Part shown: one piece after another, positions 26,378 to 34,293 of the stretch
How positions within the stretch are numbered: position 1 is the stretch's first letter
Layout of the letters: every line of letters begins with the position of its first letter
Assembly (NCBI RefSeq): GCF_001701045.1
Contig: NZ_CP016757.1
Location: 1,853,501-1,917,500 of the forward strand
Reading direction: 5' to 3'
Source of the DNA: Cloacibacillus porcorum
GTDB taxonomy: Bacteria; Synergistota; Synergistia; Synergistales; Synergistaceae
Length of the DNA: 64,000 bases
Translations under genes and position numbers: made by a program
The notes under the pieces: generated by a model
The model's database searches: none
What the model saw: only the letters and a program-made list of their open reading frames with translations
What the model was told of the DNA's origin: nothing

Positions 26378-26886
26378 TCCGCACTCACCATCGTTTTTAT
26401 CTCCTCCACAACCCTCCGAAGGGCTTCGCAGGCCGCCTCTCCGTAACCTGTGAATGTCAAACTTCTGGATTCACCGTCTCCGGGGGCCGCCTCAAATTCA
26501 ACGTCTATCCTGTCGCCATCCGGAGCCTCCGTCCATCGTTCAGCCCACTCCACCACCGCCGTGAAGCCCTCTTCGAGATATTCCTCTATTCCAAGAGAAT
26601 TGATCTCCGCCTCATCTTCCAGCCGGTAAAGGTCGGCATGGAGAAGCGGGACCGCGCCCTCGTATTCGCTCATGATGATAAATGTCGGGCTCTTTACGCG
26701 TTCGTAACCCAGCGCGTGCCCCACGCCCTGCGTCAGCTTCGTCTTCCCCATTCCGAGAGAACCTTTGAGCAGAACGAGCAGTCCAGGATATGCCGCATTC
26801 CCCAGAGCCTTCCCCACGAGGAAGGTCTCTTCCGGACTCTCGCTTGTAACTATGAAACTGTTACTTAAGCACTGCCGGAATCTCAT
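26374..26886 (-). CDS. tsaE: tRNA threonylcarbamoyladenosine biosynthesis ATPase TsaE
   Basis: Small P-loop ATPase of the TsaB-TsaD-TsaE complex. Walker A is GSLGMGKTKLTQG, followed by SPTFIIMSEYEG and HADLYRLEDEAEINSLGIEEYL, all family signatures. The ATG at 26886 with GGGGAG seven bases upstream gives about 170 residues, close to the family's 150-160; the frame is open 12 codons further but without a ribosome-binding site. It lies within the last 26 bases of the nnrE/D gene. Confidence 0.92.
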   Translation of the reverse strand: MRFRQCLSNSFIVTSESPEETFLVGKALGNAAYPGLLVLLKGSLGMGKTKLTQGVGHALGYERVKSPTFIIMSEYEGAVPLLHADLYRLEDEAEINSLGIEEYLEEGFTAVVEWAERWTEAPDGDRIDVEFEAAPGDGESRSLTFTGYGEAACEALRRVVEEIKTMVSAE

Positions 26887-28393
26887 CGGCAATCTCCCCT
26901 GCGAGCGCTCCGCGTACCCCAAGGCGCGCCTCCAAAGCCTCTCCCGCTAATCCGTGCGCCAGCGCGCCCGCCGTAGCGGCGTCGGCTATCGGAATCCCCG
27001 CGGCGATAAACGCGCCGATGATACCGCTCAGCACGTCGCCCGATCCGGGAACGGCCAGCGACGGCGACCCCGCAGCGATCATCCGCAGCTCTTCCGAGGA
27101 AGCGACCAGCGTGTTCCTCCCCTTAAGCAGTGCCTGTCCCGTCTTAGCGGTAAGCGCAAAGGCGCACTCGGCCCGCTTCGAGTCCACCTCCGCGGGAGTA
27201 AGGCCGAGAATGCGTCCGGCCTCCGCGCTGTGCGGCGTCAGCAGGACGTCTGCCCGCGGTGCCAGCTCAGACAGATTTCGGCCATAGAACCAGAGCATAT
27301 CGGCGTCCAGCAGCAGCGGCAGGCGGCAGTTTTTCCAGAGCCAGAGGAAGAGCTCCTCCACCCCCTCGGAACGGCCGCATCCTGGCCCCGCTACAAGCGC
27401 CGCGCATTTTGGCAGCCATTCGGAGATGACGGCGGAGGCCGACGCGCCTTCGACCTCTCCGTTTCTCGTCGCGAGCGGCAGGACGATAGCCTCCGGCAGC
27501 TCCGCGGAGATATGGGGGGCGATAAAGTCAGGAACCGCCGCAAAAACAAGCCCAGCGCCGGCGCGCAGCGCGCCGCGGACCGTAAGCAGCGGCGCGCCGC
27601 GATAGCTGCCGCTGCCGGCATATACAAGCAGGTTGCCGCGCTCAGTTTTATGTATGTTACGGGAAATTTCCGGCAGCATCCTATGCAGGTCGCCGGATTC
27701 ATAAAGAGACATTTTTGGTCTTCTGGGCAGTATAGCCTCGGGCGGCACGCCAATATCCGCGGTTATTATCCGGCCACAGCAATCCGCCGCCGGACAAAAG
27801 GCCATGCCGTACTTCGGGGCCAGGAAGGTGACTGTCTCGGCGGCCCTTATACATGGCTCATAGACGCCGCCGCTTTCTGGATCTATCCCCGAAGGGATAT
27901 CCAGAGCGAGGACATTTTTACATCCCTCTAAAAGCCTTATAAGGCGTGCCGGCTCTTTACGCGGCGCGCCGGACGTTCCTGTTCCGAGCAAGCCCTCTAT
28001 CACGCAGCGTGCGCCGCCAATCAGCGAGGAAATCTCGGAATCGGTCAGCTCCGGCGTATCGAATATCCTCAGTCTTTCGCCGTCAAACCGTCTCAGTATC
28101 GCAAGATTTACCGCGGCGTCATTTTTATAAACCTCGTCGGCGTCGCTCTTTAATACTGTCACTGCCGCCCCGCCGATGAGGAGATGGCGCGCCGCGGCAA
28201 ATCCGTCGCCGCCGTTGTTTCCGCGGCCAGCCAATATGACAAAACGGTCCTTTGGATCACCGGCCAGTTCGACAGCCGCGCGGGCGGCGTTTTTCGCGGC
28301 ATTCTCCATCAGTACTACGGATGGGACGCCATATTTGGCGGCGGCGATATTATCCGCTTCGCGGATATCCGCCGGCATATAGAAATTTTTCAT
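26861..28393 (-). CDS. nnrD: bifunctional NAD(P)H-hydrate epimerase / ADP-dependent NAD(P)H-hydrate dehydratase
   Basis: Nicotinamide nucleotide repair enzyme of 510 residues combining both activities, as in E. coli NnrDE (YjeF). The N-terminal epimerase domain (1-210) has AGRGNNGGDGFAAARHL and LDIPSGIDPESG. The C-terminal ribokinase-fold dehydratase (about 225-505) has LVAGPGCGRS, LTPHSAEAGRIL and the GSGDVLSGIIGAFIAAG nucleotide motif with the catalytic Asp. GGAGGG lies eight bases before the ATG. It sits between acpS and tsaE, a common bacterial arrangement. Confidence 0.94.
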   Translation of the reverse strand: MKNFYMPADIREADNIAAAKYGVPSVVLMENAAKNAARAAVELAGDPKDRFVILAGRGNNGGDGFAAARHLLIGGAAVTVLKSDADEVYKNDAAVNLAILRRFDGERLRIFDTPELTDSEISSLIGGARCVIEGLLGTGTSGAPRKEPARLIRLLEGCKNVLALDIPSGIDPESGGVYEPCIRAAETVTFLAPKYGMAFCPAADCCGRIITADIGVPPEAILPRRPKMSLYESGDLHRMLPEISRNIHKTERGNLLVYAGSGSYRGAPLLTVRGALRAGAGLVFAAVPDFIAPHISAELPEAIVLPLATRNGEVEGASASAVISEWLPKCAALVAGPGCGRSEGVEELFLWLWKNCRLPLLLDADMLWFYGRNLSELAPRADVLLTPHSAEAGRILGLTPAEVDSKRAECAFALTAKTGQALLKGRNTLVASSEELRMIAAGSPSLAVPGSGDVLSGIIGAFIAAGIPIADAATAGALAHGLAGEALEARLGVRGALAGEIADEIPAVLK

Positions 28394-28395
28394 CG

Positions 28396-28761
28396 TTATC
28401 CCTCCAAAACTACCATGGCGGCGGCCATGCCGGATTCATGAGAAAGGCTGAGAAAGACTCGGATTATACCCTCTTCCTCAAGACGGCGCTGAAAATCGGC
28501 GCTGAAATTGAATACGGGTCCCCTTTCAGTGCGAACCACCTCGCAGGCATCGAGTCCCATCTTCCCAAGCCCCCAGCCGCCGGCCTTAGCCAGAGCCTCC
28601 TTCGCGGCAAAGGCCGCGGCATAATGCGAGGCGGCGTCCGCCTTGTCTTTGGCATAGGCGATCTCGCCCTCTGAGAACAGACGTTTGACAAAGCCCTCTC
28701 GCGCGACAGCCTTTTTCATACGTTCGATGTCGCACAGGTCAATACCGATGCCTCTGATCAT
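28396..28761 (-). CDS. acpS: holo-[acyl-carrier-protein] synthase
   Basis: Transfers 4'-phosphopantetheine from CoA to acyl carrier protein. The 121-residue product is standard length, with GIGIDLCDIERM (Mg-binding Asp) at the N-terminus and FAAKEALAKAGG (Mg-binding Glu and Lys) in the middle, and SLSHE near the end. I chose the ATG at 28761 because of the GGGGGGCGGATT site before it. That ATG overlaps the stop codon of the glucosaminidase gene (ATGA). Confidence 0.94.
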   Translation of the reverse strand: MIRGIGIDLCDIERMKKAVAREGFVKRLFSEGEIAYAKDKADAASHYAAAFAAKEALAKAGGWGLGKMGLDACEVVRTERGPVFNFSADFQRRLEEEGIIRVFLSLSHESGMAAAMVVLEG

Positions 28762-29510
28762 AATCCGCCCCCCATAGCCGTCTCGATGGCCCTCTCCTGC
28801 CATTTTTCCAATATCCCGAAGCCCTTCGCGGTCTCAAACTGCCGGTGCAGTTTCTTCTTCCACGCGCGGCCATATATCTCCGGTGCCAATTTTACAGCCT
28901 TTAGGGCCAATTTTTCAAAATATCTGTGATCGGTAGCCCATTTCCCATACCTACCCTTATACAGGCCGCCCAGATATCCCCAAATATTATTATTATGTTT
29001 CGCCGAGATAGGATAATCATCCCTTATTTTCCTGGAATAGTCGCCGAGAAACTTCTTCAGCGACCTGTATTTTCTGAACGAAGATCTTACCATTACACTC
29101 TTTCCGCCGATATGCTCTTCGCTCAATATATCTATATAGGGCATTCCCAACGTCTTCCAGGCCTTGTTTGCCTTTATTCCCGCGCCGTTTTTACCTTCGC
29201 GCCAAAGCCTGCTCTGCCAGTCGCCCGTCTCATGTGAGCAGTGGACGGCGGCGCCGAAGGGGTTAACGCTCTTGTATTTTTTGGCCGCGCGGTAGAAATC
29301 TATCGTAGAAAAGCCCTCGGCTCTCCAGGGAACGGCCAGCAGACAAAATAAAAGGCAGAACAGTCCTCCGTAACGTAAAAAAAGGCGGCACCGTTCTGCA
29401 CCTATAAAATATCGATTTTTTAGTTTTTTAAGACAGTCCATTAATATAAAAATTAAATGTATAAACGGATAACAGAACCTTAAAATAACCGATACTCCCC
29501 AAAATTCCAT
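28758..29510 (-). CDS. glucosaminidase-domain (FlgJ/GH73-like) exported protein
   Basis: Predicted peptidoglycan hydrolase of up to 250 residues. A positively charged N-terminus with a hydrophobic helix around residues 45-62 exports or anchors it. The catalytic part begins STIDFYRAAKKY and has AAVHCSHETGDW, where Glu94 matches the catalytic Glu of Mannosyl_glycoprotein endo-beta-N-acetylglucosaminidase-like (glucosaminidase) domains, followed by GAGIKANKAW. The start is uncertain: the ATG at 29510 has no good ribosome-binding site and an ATG at residue 24 is possible. The gene is wedged between an orphan receiver and acpS, overlapping the latter by 4 bases. Confidence 0.75.
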   Translation of the reverse strand: MEFWGVSVILRFCYPFIHLIFILMDCLKKLKNRYFIGAERCRLFLRYGGLFCLLFCLLAVPWRAEGFSTIDFYRAAKKYKSVNPFGAAVHCSHETGDWQSRLWREGKNGAGIKANKAWKTLGMPYIDILSEEHIGGKSVMVRSSFRKYRSLKKFLGDYSRKIRDDYPISAKHNNNIWGYLGGLYKGRYGKWATDHRYFEKLALKAVKLAPEIYGRAWKKKLHRQFETAKGFGILEKWQERAIETAMGGGL

Positions 29511-29511
29511 T

Positions 29512-29907
29512 CTAAGGTTTTATCAGCGCCGCCAGAATGTTGTACAGGTTCGTCGGATCCACCGGTTTGGCAAAATGGGCATTCATCCCCGCCGCCAGAG
29601 AATTGTCCCTGTCCGCACTGCAGTCTTTCGCCGTCATTGCGATTATCGGTATAGTACGGGCATCCTTCTTGGCGCTGGCACGGATGGCTCTCGCCGCGTC
29701 AAGGCCGTCCATCACAGGCATGCTGATGTCCATCAAGATTGCGTCAAAATAACCGTCGGGTTCGTTAAGAAACAGCTCAAGGCCAGATTTGCCGTTATTT
29801 GCGTGTACCACAGAGATTCCCTCATGTTCAAGTACTTTTATGGTAATAGAGGCATTTAAGGAGTGGTCTTCGCATAGCAATATGCGCTTTCCGGACAGGG
29901 TTACCAT
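29512..29907 (-). CDS. stand-alone response regulator receiver (CheY-like)
   Basis: A 131-residue receiver domain without output: acidic pair in LLCEDHSLN, phospho-acceptor Asp60 in AILMDISMPVMDG, Thr in AMTAK and Lys in FAKPVD. By eye it resembles the second receiver of the multi-PAS hybrid kinase at 17504-21787 more than typical CheY (IIAMTA, GMNAH-AKP), which suggests duplication from such a kinase and a role in phosphorelay. Start at the ATG preceded by GGAAGGAAGAG. First gene of the operon leading to tsaB. Confidence 0.88.
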   Translation of the reverse strand: MVTLSGKRILLCEDHSLNASITIKVLEHEGISVVHANNGKSGLELFLNEPDGYFDAILMDISMPVMDGLDAARAIRASAKKDARTIPIIAMTAKDCSADRDNSLAAGMNAHFAKPVDPTNLYNILAALIKP

Positions 29908-29963
29908 TTTGACTCTTCCTTCCATGGCGTAATGTATGGTTACTCATAAACTCTATAATTAAA

Positions 29964-29988
29964 ATTATACCATTTTTTAAAAAATGGT
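29964..29988 (-). promoter_or_regulatory. promoter with overlapping 20-bp perfect palindrome
   Basis: On the minus strand a perfect TATAAT (29964-29969) directly follows ACCATTTTTT-AAAAAATGGT, a perfect 20-bp palindrome that covers the spacer and -35 region. It drives the REC-glucosaminidase-acpS-nnrD-tsaEB operon. The palindrome may be an operator or an A/T-rich structural element. Confidence 0.55.
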
Positions 29989-30045
29989 CATCATCTCCAA
30001 GCAGAGAATTTTATCTCAGAGATGATTCATATGTGTCTGCTAATC

Positions 30046-30944
30046 GTAAGCGTCAAAACTACCGTACCTATGCCAATAAGCAGATATATTATATTATCAG
30101 TTTTCAGAGTCGTTGAGTCCGGCATCAGAGGCATGGTCACAGGATTCGTCGTTGTCGCCGGCCGTTGAATCAGTCTGCTCTTTCAATTTGCAGCGGCATG
30201 GAATCTCTTTGCTCCAGGGCAGGAGAGTATAGTATCGCTCCGGTGCCGTGTTGGGCATGCTTTCAAGGATGTATTTGAGGTATTCGTATGGTTTGAGGTG
30301 GTTCTCTTTTGCCGTCTCTATTATTGAGTAGATTACCGCGCTGGTTTCCGCTCCTTTGGGGGAGCAGGAAAAGAGCCAGTTTTTTCTGCCTATGACGAAT
30401 GGTTTTATGCTTCGTTCCGCTAAGGAGTGTTCAAGGCCCACGCGAATAAGGCATCCGTTATTGCCTTGCTTTGTTCTAGTCTTTTGACACGACGCTCTTC
30501 CAGCGTCAGTTTTGTATAGTCACGTTCAAGAGCGAAGAGTCTGTCGCAGTATTCAAGTCCTTTTTGTGAGGCGCAGGCTGGTTGTTCTTGTAGGACTGCC
30601 TGTATCCCTTCGTGAATTTTTCTTCTCACATGGGCCCGGCAGCCACAGCGGCGAATTCTGCACCGAGTCTGCCATATCCGCATAGCCGTCTGTGTGCAGA
30701 TAGCCTCTGAAGCGCTCTTATTACAGAAGATAAACATAGACTCACCGCTGAAATCACAGGCAAGGCTGAGATTTACGATGGCAGCCAGACCATCGACACC
30801 CTTACGCATATTCGCAGCGCCGCAGACAATATATATCTTTATTACTGCTCTCGATCATAAAACTGCTCCCTTCTGCGATGCTTAATAAGGGGAGTTTACA
30901 TGCTTTTTGACTTAATTTATAGGTACGGGAGTTTTGACGCTTAC
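30046..30944 (-). mobile_element. IS66-type non-autonomous element, copy 1 (899 bp)
   Basis: Bounded by 26-bp terminal inverted repeats starting GTAAGCGTCAAAAC, which differ at one position. GTAAGCG ends are typical of IS66. Inside are the 5' part of the tnpB (Orf2) gene and the 3' half of the tnpC transposase, joined by a deletion, so the element cannot move by itself. An almost identical copy of exactly the same length lies 4.2 kb to the right. No 8-bp target duplication is seen at its flanks. Confidence 0.85.
30097..30809 (-). pseudogene. IS66 tnpB::tnpC deletion remnant
   Basis: Two overlapping reading frames. The first begins MRKGVDGLAAIVN and FCNK (Orf2/TnpB) and passes into RRCGCRAHVRRK and RLFALERDY of the TnpC transposase. 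The second continues with AERSIKPFVIGRKNWLF and the Orf3 C-terminal domain. The N-terminal half of TnpC with most of the DDE core and all of TnpA is missing, and the frame is broken near 30420-30441. Confidence 0.85.
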
Positions 30945-31065
30945 TTTATACCGAACGCACTTACCGGAAAAACAAGGCGGCCTCGGAGAGGCATACCAGC
31001 GATTGCTATAAAAATTTCCATTATGTCTTTTCCATCTATTGCCCGTTTACTTTTGAATACAAAAA

Positions 31066-31093
31066 AGGGCTTCCAGCAAAAGCCAAAAGCCCT
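31066..31093 (-). terminator. terminator of tRNA-Val(GAC)
   Basis: Minus strand AGGGCTT ... AAGCCCT stem followed by six T, some 12 bases after the tRNA 3' end. The same structure is repeated near 35.24 kb beside the tRNA fragment. Confidence 0.75.
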
Positions 31094-31103
31094 GAATTAT
31101 CAA

Positions 31104-31178
31104 TGGTGGACGATAGAAGAATTGAACTTCTGACCTCTTCCGTGTCAAGGAAGCGTTCTACCTCTGAACTAATCGTCC
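31104..31178 (-). tRNA. tRNA-Val(GAC)
   Basis: Minus strand cloverleaf: acceptor GGACGAT/ATCGTCC, anticodon stem CTTCC/GGAAG with loop TTGACAC giving anticodon GAC (Val, GTC), T-arm AGAAG-TTCAATT-CTTCT, CCA encoded. The 3' two-thirds of this gene and its terminator recur at 35.27 kb. Confidence 0.94.
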
Positions 31179-31259
31179 GTGACCTGACAGGAAGAAATTC
31201 TACCGTGGAATCCCTTTTCTGTCAACACCCTGCGCCGCAAATTGTTATTGCTTTGTTAA

Positions 31260-32179
31260 TTGCAAAAGTAACCGAGTCCCCCAAGTGATATAAGCATCGT
31301 AATAACTTCTGCGAAAAAGATAAGAGAACGCCAGTCGCATTAACTTTTGCGAGGGAGTATGATCATAATATCTTTAGCCGCCTTGTCTTTTGAATGGAGT
31401 GTTCGCCATGAATTGTTTTTCTCACTTGTCACTCTCAGATAGGATAAGGATAGAGAGCAGTCTCAACTCAAGGAGGTCTTTTAAGAAAATTGCCGAAGTT
31501 TTAGGCAAACATCCTTCGTCTATTTCTCTTGAGATCAGAAAGCATTTGCAGAGGAAAAGGACGGGCGGCGCCGGACAGTGCTTCAATGACTGTGCCAAAC
31601 GCATGGGATGTAAACGTTCCGGGCTTTGTAACGTGAAGAGGCGTCAAAGAACATTTCAAGGTTGATAAGAGCTGTCGTAAGGGAAGGATGTTCTCAGATT
31701 TTACAGAGTATCTGAAAGACAATCCAGACGTTTCTCCAGTTCAAATAGACACCGTCGAAGGTATCAAAGGAGGCCCAGTCTTGTTGACCGTCCACTTTCT
31801 CGACACGTCGTTCATGCTGGCCTTTCTCCGCGGCGCCAATACCGCACGCTCCGTGTCCGATGTCTTTGACGGACTTTATTCCCTCTTGGGCATTGAGAGC
31901 TTCAAACTTCTCTTTCCTGTGATCCTCACAGACAATGGAAGTGAGTTTTCCGCTCCCATGGCACTTGAAAAAGATGCTGGCGGCATACGGCGCTGCCGTG
32001 TATTTTACTGTGACCCGTCGTCTCCGTTCCAAAAGGGCGTTATTGAAAACAATCATGAACTGATACGCCGCATCATTCCCAAAGGAAAAAGCTTCGGCGG
32101 ACTATCTCAGCCACAAATACAGCTTATGATGGACCATATCAATTCGTACAACAGAAAGTGGTCTCGGTTACTTCTGCAA
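31260..32179 (+). mobile_element. IS30-family remnant with terminal inverted repeats
   Basis: TTGCAAAAGTAACCGAG at the left end matches, with one change, the complement of the right end CTCGGTTACTTCTGCAA. Between them lies a disrupted IS30-type transposase. At 920 bp it is shorter than an intact family member, reflecting an internal deletion. Confidence 0.75.
31390..32160 (+). pseudogene. IS30-family transposase, internally deleted and frameshifted
   Basis: The first frame (31390-31665) holds the N-terminal helix-turn-helix typical of IS30 (HLSLSDRIRIESSLN, KIAEVLGKHPSSISLEI). The second frame (from 31688) holds the DDE catalytic domain: VQIDTVEG with the first Asp, LTDNGSEF with the second and QKGVIENNHELIRRIIPKG with the Glu. 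The cysteine-rich middle is lost and the C-terminus runs into the right inverted repeat. Confidence 0.85.
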
Positions 32180-32309
32180 AGTTGCAGTTATTTTTGCTAT
32201 TCACAAATCTTTCCACTCATATTTTACTATCGCATAGCATCCCATATTTAGTGTTATATAATCTTTTCTTGCTTTATCTTGAAATGCAATGTAAAATGTT
32301 GTACCGGAT

Positions 32310-32393
32310 GCGGGAATGGCGGAATTGGTAGACGCGCAAGACTTAGGATCTTGTGCCACCGGCGTAGGGGTTCGAGTCCCCTTTCCCGCACCA
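32310..32393 (+). tRNA. tRNA-Leu(TAG)
   Basis: Class II tRNA of 84 bases: acceptor GCGGGAA/TTCCCGC, anticodon stem CAAGA/TCTTG with loop CTTAGGA giving anticodon TAG (Leu, CTA), a long variable arm, T-arm GGGGTTCGAGTCCCC and encoded CCA. Confidence 0.96.
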
Positions 32394-32564
32394 TTTATGC
32401 AGGATGTATACGCGTATCATTATTTTCCTATTTTTGCTTTTGTCCAATAAGATTTTGCAGTCCGCAGAGGCTCGTCTTTCATTTCCAGTATAACAAAACA
32501 AAAACAGACTATTGATATGAAATCAAGGTCATCAGAAGAGACTGGAATTCCTTCCTCATCACCG

Positions 32565-33083
32565 TTACTTCTCCTTGGGACCGCGGCGCTGAAAAAGTTT
32601 TTTAAGCCAAAGCTTAAATGGGAGGCAATATCTTTCTTTGGCACAGGAGACCATATCCTCGGAACAGATAAGCGTTATATAGGCCAGCACCGATGCCGAT
32701 ATCGAGAGCATATATAACCCTAGCCCCGCACCGATGCCAAGCACCGTTATAAGATATACCTCCGCCGCCGTCGTGATCCCCTTTATGTCACCGTGCGGGC
32801 TCTTATATATTATCCCCGCTCCTATAAAGCCGATACCAGTCAGCATACCAACCATCAGACGCGCGGGGTCTGTCCTCACGCTGACCTCATGCGGATAGGA
32901 GTAGGCCAACTCGGTAAAACCGTAGGACGAGATGATCGCCACTGTACAGGCGGCCAGAGAGATGAGTATATGCGTACGTGCGCCGATAGGTTTATTCCTA
33001 TGCTTGCGCTCCATTCCAAAGACCGCGCCTAAAAAAGCGGCCAGCATCAGCCGGCATAAAATCTCAAATTCTCCAATATACAT
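32565..33083 (-). CDS. MgtC/SapB family membrane protein
   Basis: Inner-membrane protein of about 172 residues with four to five hydrophobic helices. Family hallmarks are GMERKHRNKPIGARTHILISL, the DPARLMVGMLTGIGFIGAGII stretch and KGITTAAEVYL. MgtC proteins are linked to growth in low Mg2+ and to control of membrane ATPases, but the molecular role in this organism is not known. The ATG at 33083 follows AGGAGGTGGACGG. It probably shares a transcript with the small regulator gene upstream. Confidence 0.9.
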   Translation of the reverse strand: MYIGEFEILCRLMLAAFLGAVFGMERKHRNKPIGARTHILISLAACTVAIISSYGFTELAYSYPHEVSVRTDPARLMVGMLTGIGFIGAGIIYKSPHGDIKGITTAAEVYLITVLGIGAGLGLYMLSISASVLAYITLICSEDMVSCAKERYCLPFKLWLKKLFQRRGPKEK

Positions 33084-33161
33084 CCGTCCACCTCCTAAAA
33101 TAAAATCGGGCAGTAGAACCGGAGAGCGGCCGGCCCTGCTGCCCCTGTACAATAAAGATCG

Positions 33162-33422
33162 TTAGTCCGAAAGATCTACCAGCTGCGCTTTGACACCCTC
33201 AAGCGCGTTAAGCTTGCTTTCAAGCTCTCTTGAGGTCTCATTACAGCAACAGAGCTGAAGCACCAGAAGCCCCGCCGGCGAACAGGTACCAGGCGTAGAT
33301 TGATCGTGGAGGCCAAGCCTTGTCAAAATCGAGCATCCATACTCGGTCAGCACACGCTGTACCTCAACGGCGCATTTATCACGATTATAGATTCTCACCG
33401 CCATGATCTGATAACAATTCAT
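33162..33422 (-). CDS. TM1266-like ACT-domain protein (iron-only hydrogenase system regulator type)
   Basis: An 86-residue soluble protein. It recalls the TM1266 family through VQRVLTEYGCSILTRLGLHD, the CSPAGLLVLQL core and the ending KLNALEGVKAQLVDL, a small ACT/NikR-C-like fold. The family is named for its frequent neighbourhood with [FeFe]-hydrogenase maturation genes, which are absent here. A function in regulation is therefore by association only. ATG at 33422 preceded by AAGGGG. Confidence 0.75.
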   Translation of the reverse strand: MNCYQIMAVRIYNRDKCAVEVQRVLTEYGCSILTRLGLHDQSTPGTCSPAGLLVLQLCCCNETSRELESKLNALEGVKAQLVDLSD

Positions 33423-33589
33423 TTCGAGCACCCCTTATCTGTACATATTATATTTATCTTACAATTCCTAAACGTTAGTCTAACATATAAAACTATTTTC
33501 TACAATTTGTCTTATCGCCTATTTCTATGATAAATAACATCTTTGTTGAGTTAAAGTAAAAAAAGTCGTAGCATTTTTTGTTTTTCATA

Positions 33590-33617
33590 TTGACACAAAC
33601 TATATTTTGATTATAAT
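33590..33617 (+). promoter_or_regulatory. promoter of the five-tRNA cluster
   Basis: Consensus TTGACA and TATAAT separated by 16 bases, about 36 bases before tRNA-Arg. Confidence 0.85.
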
Positions 33618-33652
33618 TATTCGCGTGCTTCGGCAGAGGCAGTGTGAAATGT

Positions 33653-33729
33653 GCGCCTGTAGCTCAGCCGGATAGAGCAACTGCCTTCTAAGCAGTGGGC
33701 CGGGGGTTCGAGTCCCTTCAGGCGCGCCA
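33653..33729 (+). tRNA. tRNA-Arg(TCT)
   Basis: Acceptor GCGCCTG/CAGGCGC, anticodon stem ACTGC/GCAGT with loop CTTCTAA giving anticodon TCT (Arg, AGA), T-arm GGGGTTCGAGTCCCT, CCA encoded. First of the cluster Arg-His-Lys-Lys-Val. Confidence 0.95.
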
Positions 33730-33765
33730 CTTTAACAAGTGCGAAGCACAGAAAAAGTTGTTTAT

Positions 33766-33843
33766 GGTGAGTGTAGCTCAATTGGTTAGAGTACCGGATT
33801 GTGGTTCCGGTGGTTGCGGGTTCAATTCCCGTCACTCACCCCA
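33766..33843 (+). tRNA. tRNA-His(GTG)
   Basis: Anticodon stem CCGGA/TCCGG with loop TTGTGGT giving anticodon GTG. The extra 5' G (-1) opposite discriminator C73, a hallmark of tRNA-His, is encoded; CCA is encoded. Confidence 0.95.
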
Positions 33844-33868
33844 CTAAATAGCTTTTGTTTAAATGGTT

Positions 33869-33944
33869 GGATCGTTAGCTCAACTGGCAGAGCACCTGAC
33901 TCTTAATCAGGGGGTTACAGGTTCGATTCCTGTACGATCCACCA
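33869..33944 (+). tRNA. tRNA-Lys(CTT), copy 1
   Basis: Anticodon stem CCTGA/TCAGG with loop CTCTTAA giving anticodon CTT (Lys, AAG); acceptor GGATCGT/ACGATCC; CCA encoded. Identical over its whole length to the next gene. Confidence 0.95.
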
Positions 33945-33965
33945 ACTTAAAAGGAAGACGCGTTT

Positions 33966-34041
33966 GGATCGTTAGCTCAACTGGCAGAGCACCTGACTCT
34001 TAATCAGGGGGTTACAGGTTCGATTCCTGTACGATCCACCA
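33966..34041 (+). tRNA. tRNA-Lys(CTT), copy 2
   Basis: Same sequence as the preceding tRNA-Lys, 21 bases downstream; a tandem duplication. Confidence 0.95.
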
Positions 34042-34050
34042 TTTTTATCT

Positions 34051-34125
34051 GGGCGATTAACTCAGTGGTAGAGTGTCACCTTCACACGGTGGAAGTCGTT
34101 GGTTCGAACCCAATATCGCCCACCA
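34051..34125 (+). tRNA. tRNA-Val(CAC)
   Basis: Acceptor GGGCGAT/ATCGCCC, anticodon stem TCACC/GGTGG with loop TTCACAC giving anticodon CAC (Val, GTG), CCA encoded. Last gene of the cluster. Confidence 0.93.
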
Positions 34126-34135
34126 TCGTTATTAC

Positions 34136-34169
34136 AGAGCCCTTGAGATTTTTTGAGGGTTCTTTTTTT
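34136..34169 (+). terminator. terminator of the five-tRNA cluster
   Basis: AGAGCCCT pairs with AGGGTTCT (one G-T pair) around a 12-base loop and is followed by seven T. Confidence 0.85.
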
Positions 34170-34191
34170 ATGCAAAAAATTGCTGTATGCC

Positions 34192-34293
34192 GCAAGCGTC
34201 AAAACTACCGTACCTACACCAATAAGCAGATCTATTGTATTATCGTTCAGCAGAGTCGTTGAGTCCAGCACCAGAGGCAGGGGCACAGGATTC
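34192..34293. repeat. extra 102-bp left-end fragment of the IS66-type element
   Basis: Begins with the element's terminal repeat (GCAAGCGTCAAAACTACC) and follows the element's left-end sequence down to CACAGGATTC, where a complete copy starts afresh with GTAAGCG. The result is a tandem partial duplication of the end in the same orientation. Confidence 0.75.

Noticed and set aside
30038-30952. 8-bp target duplications for the IS66-type copy
   Set aside because: The bases on either side (TGCTAATC and TTTATACC) do not match, and copy 2 gives no match either.
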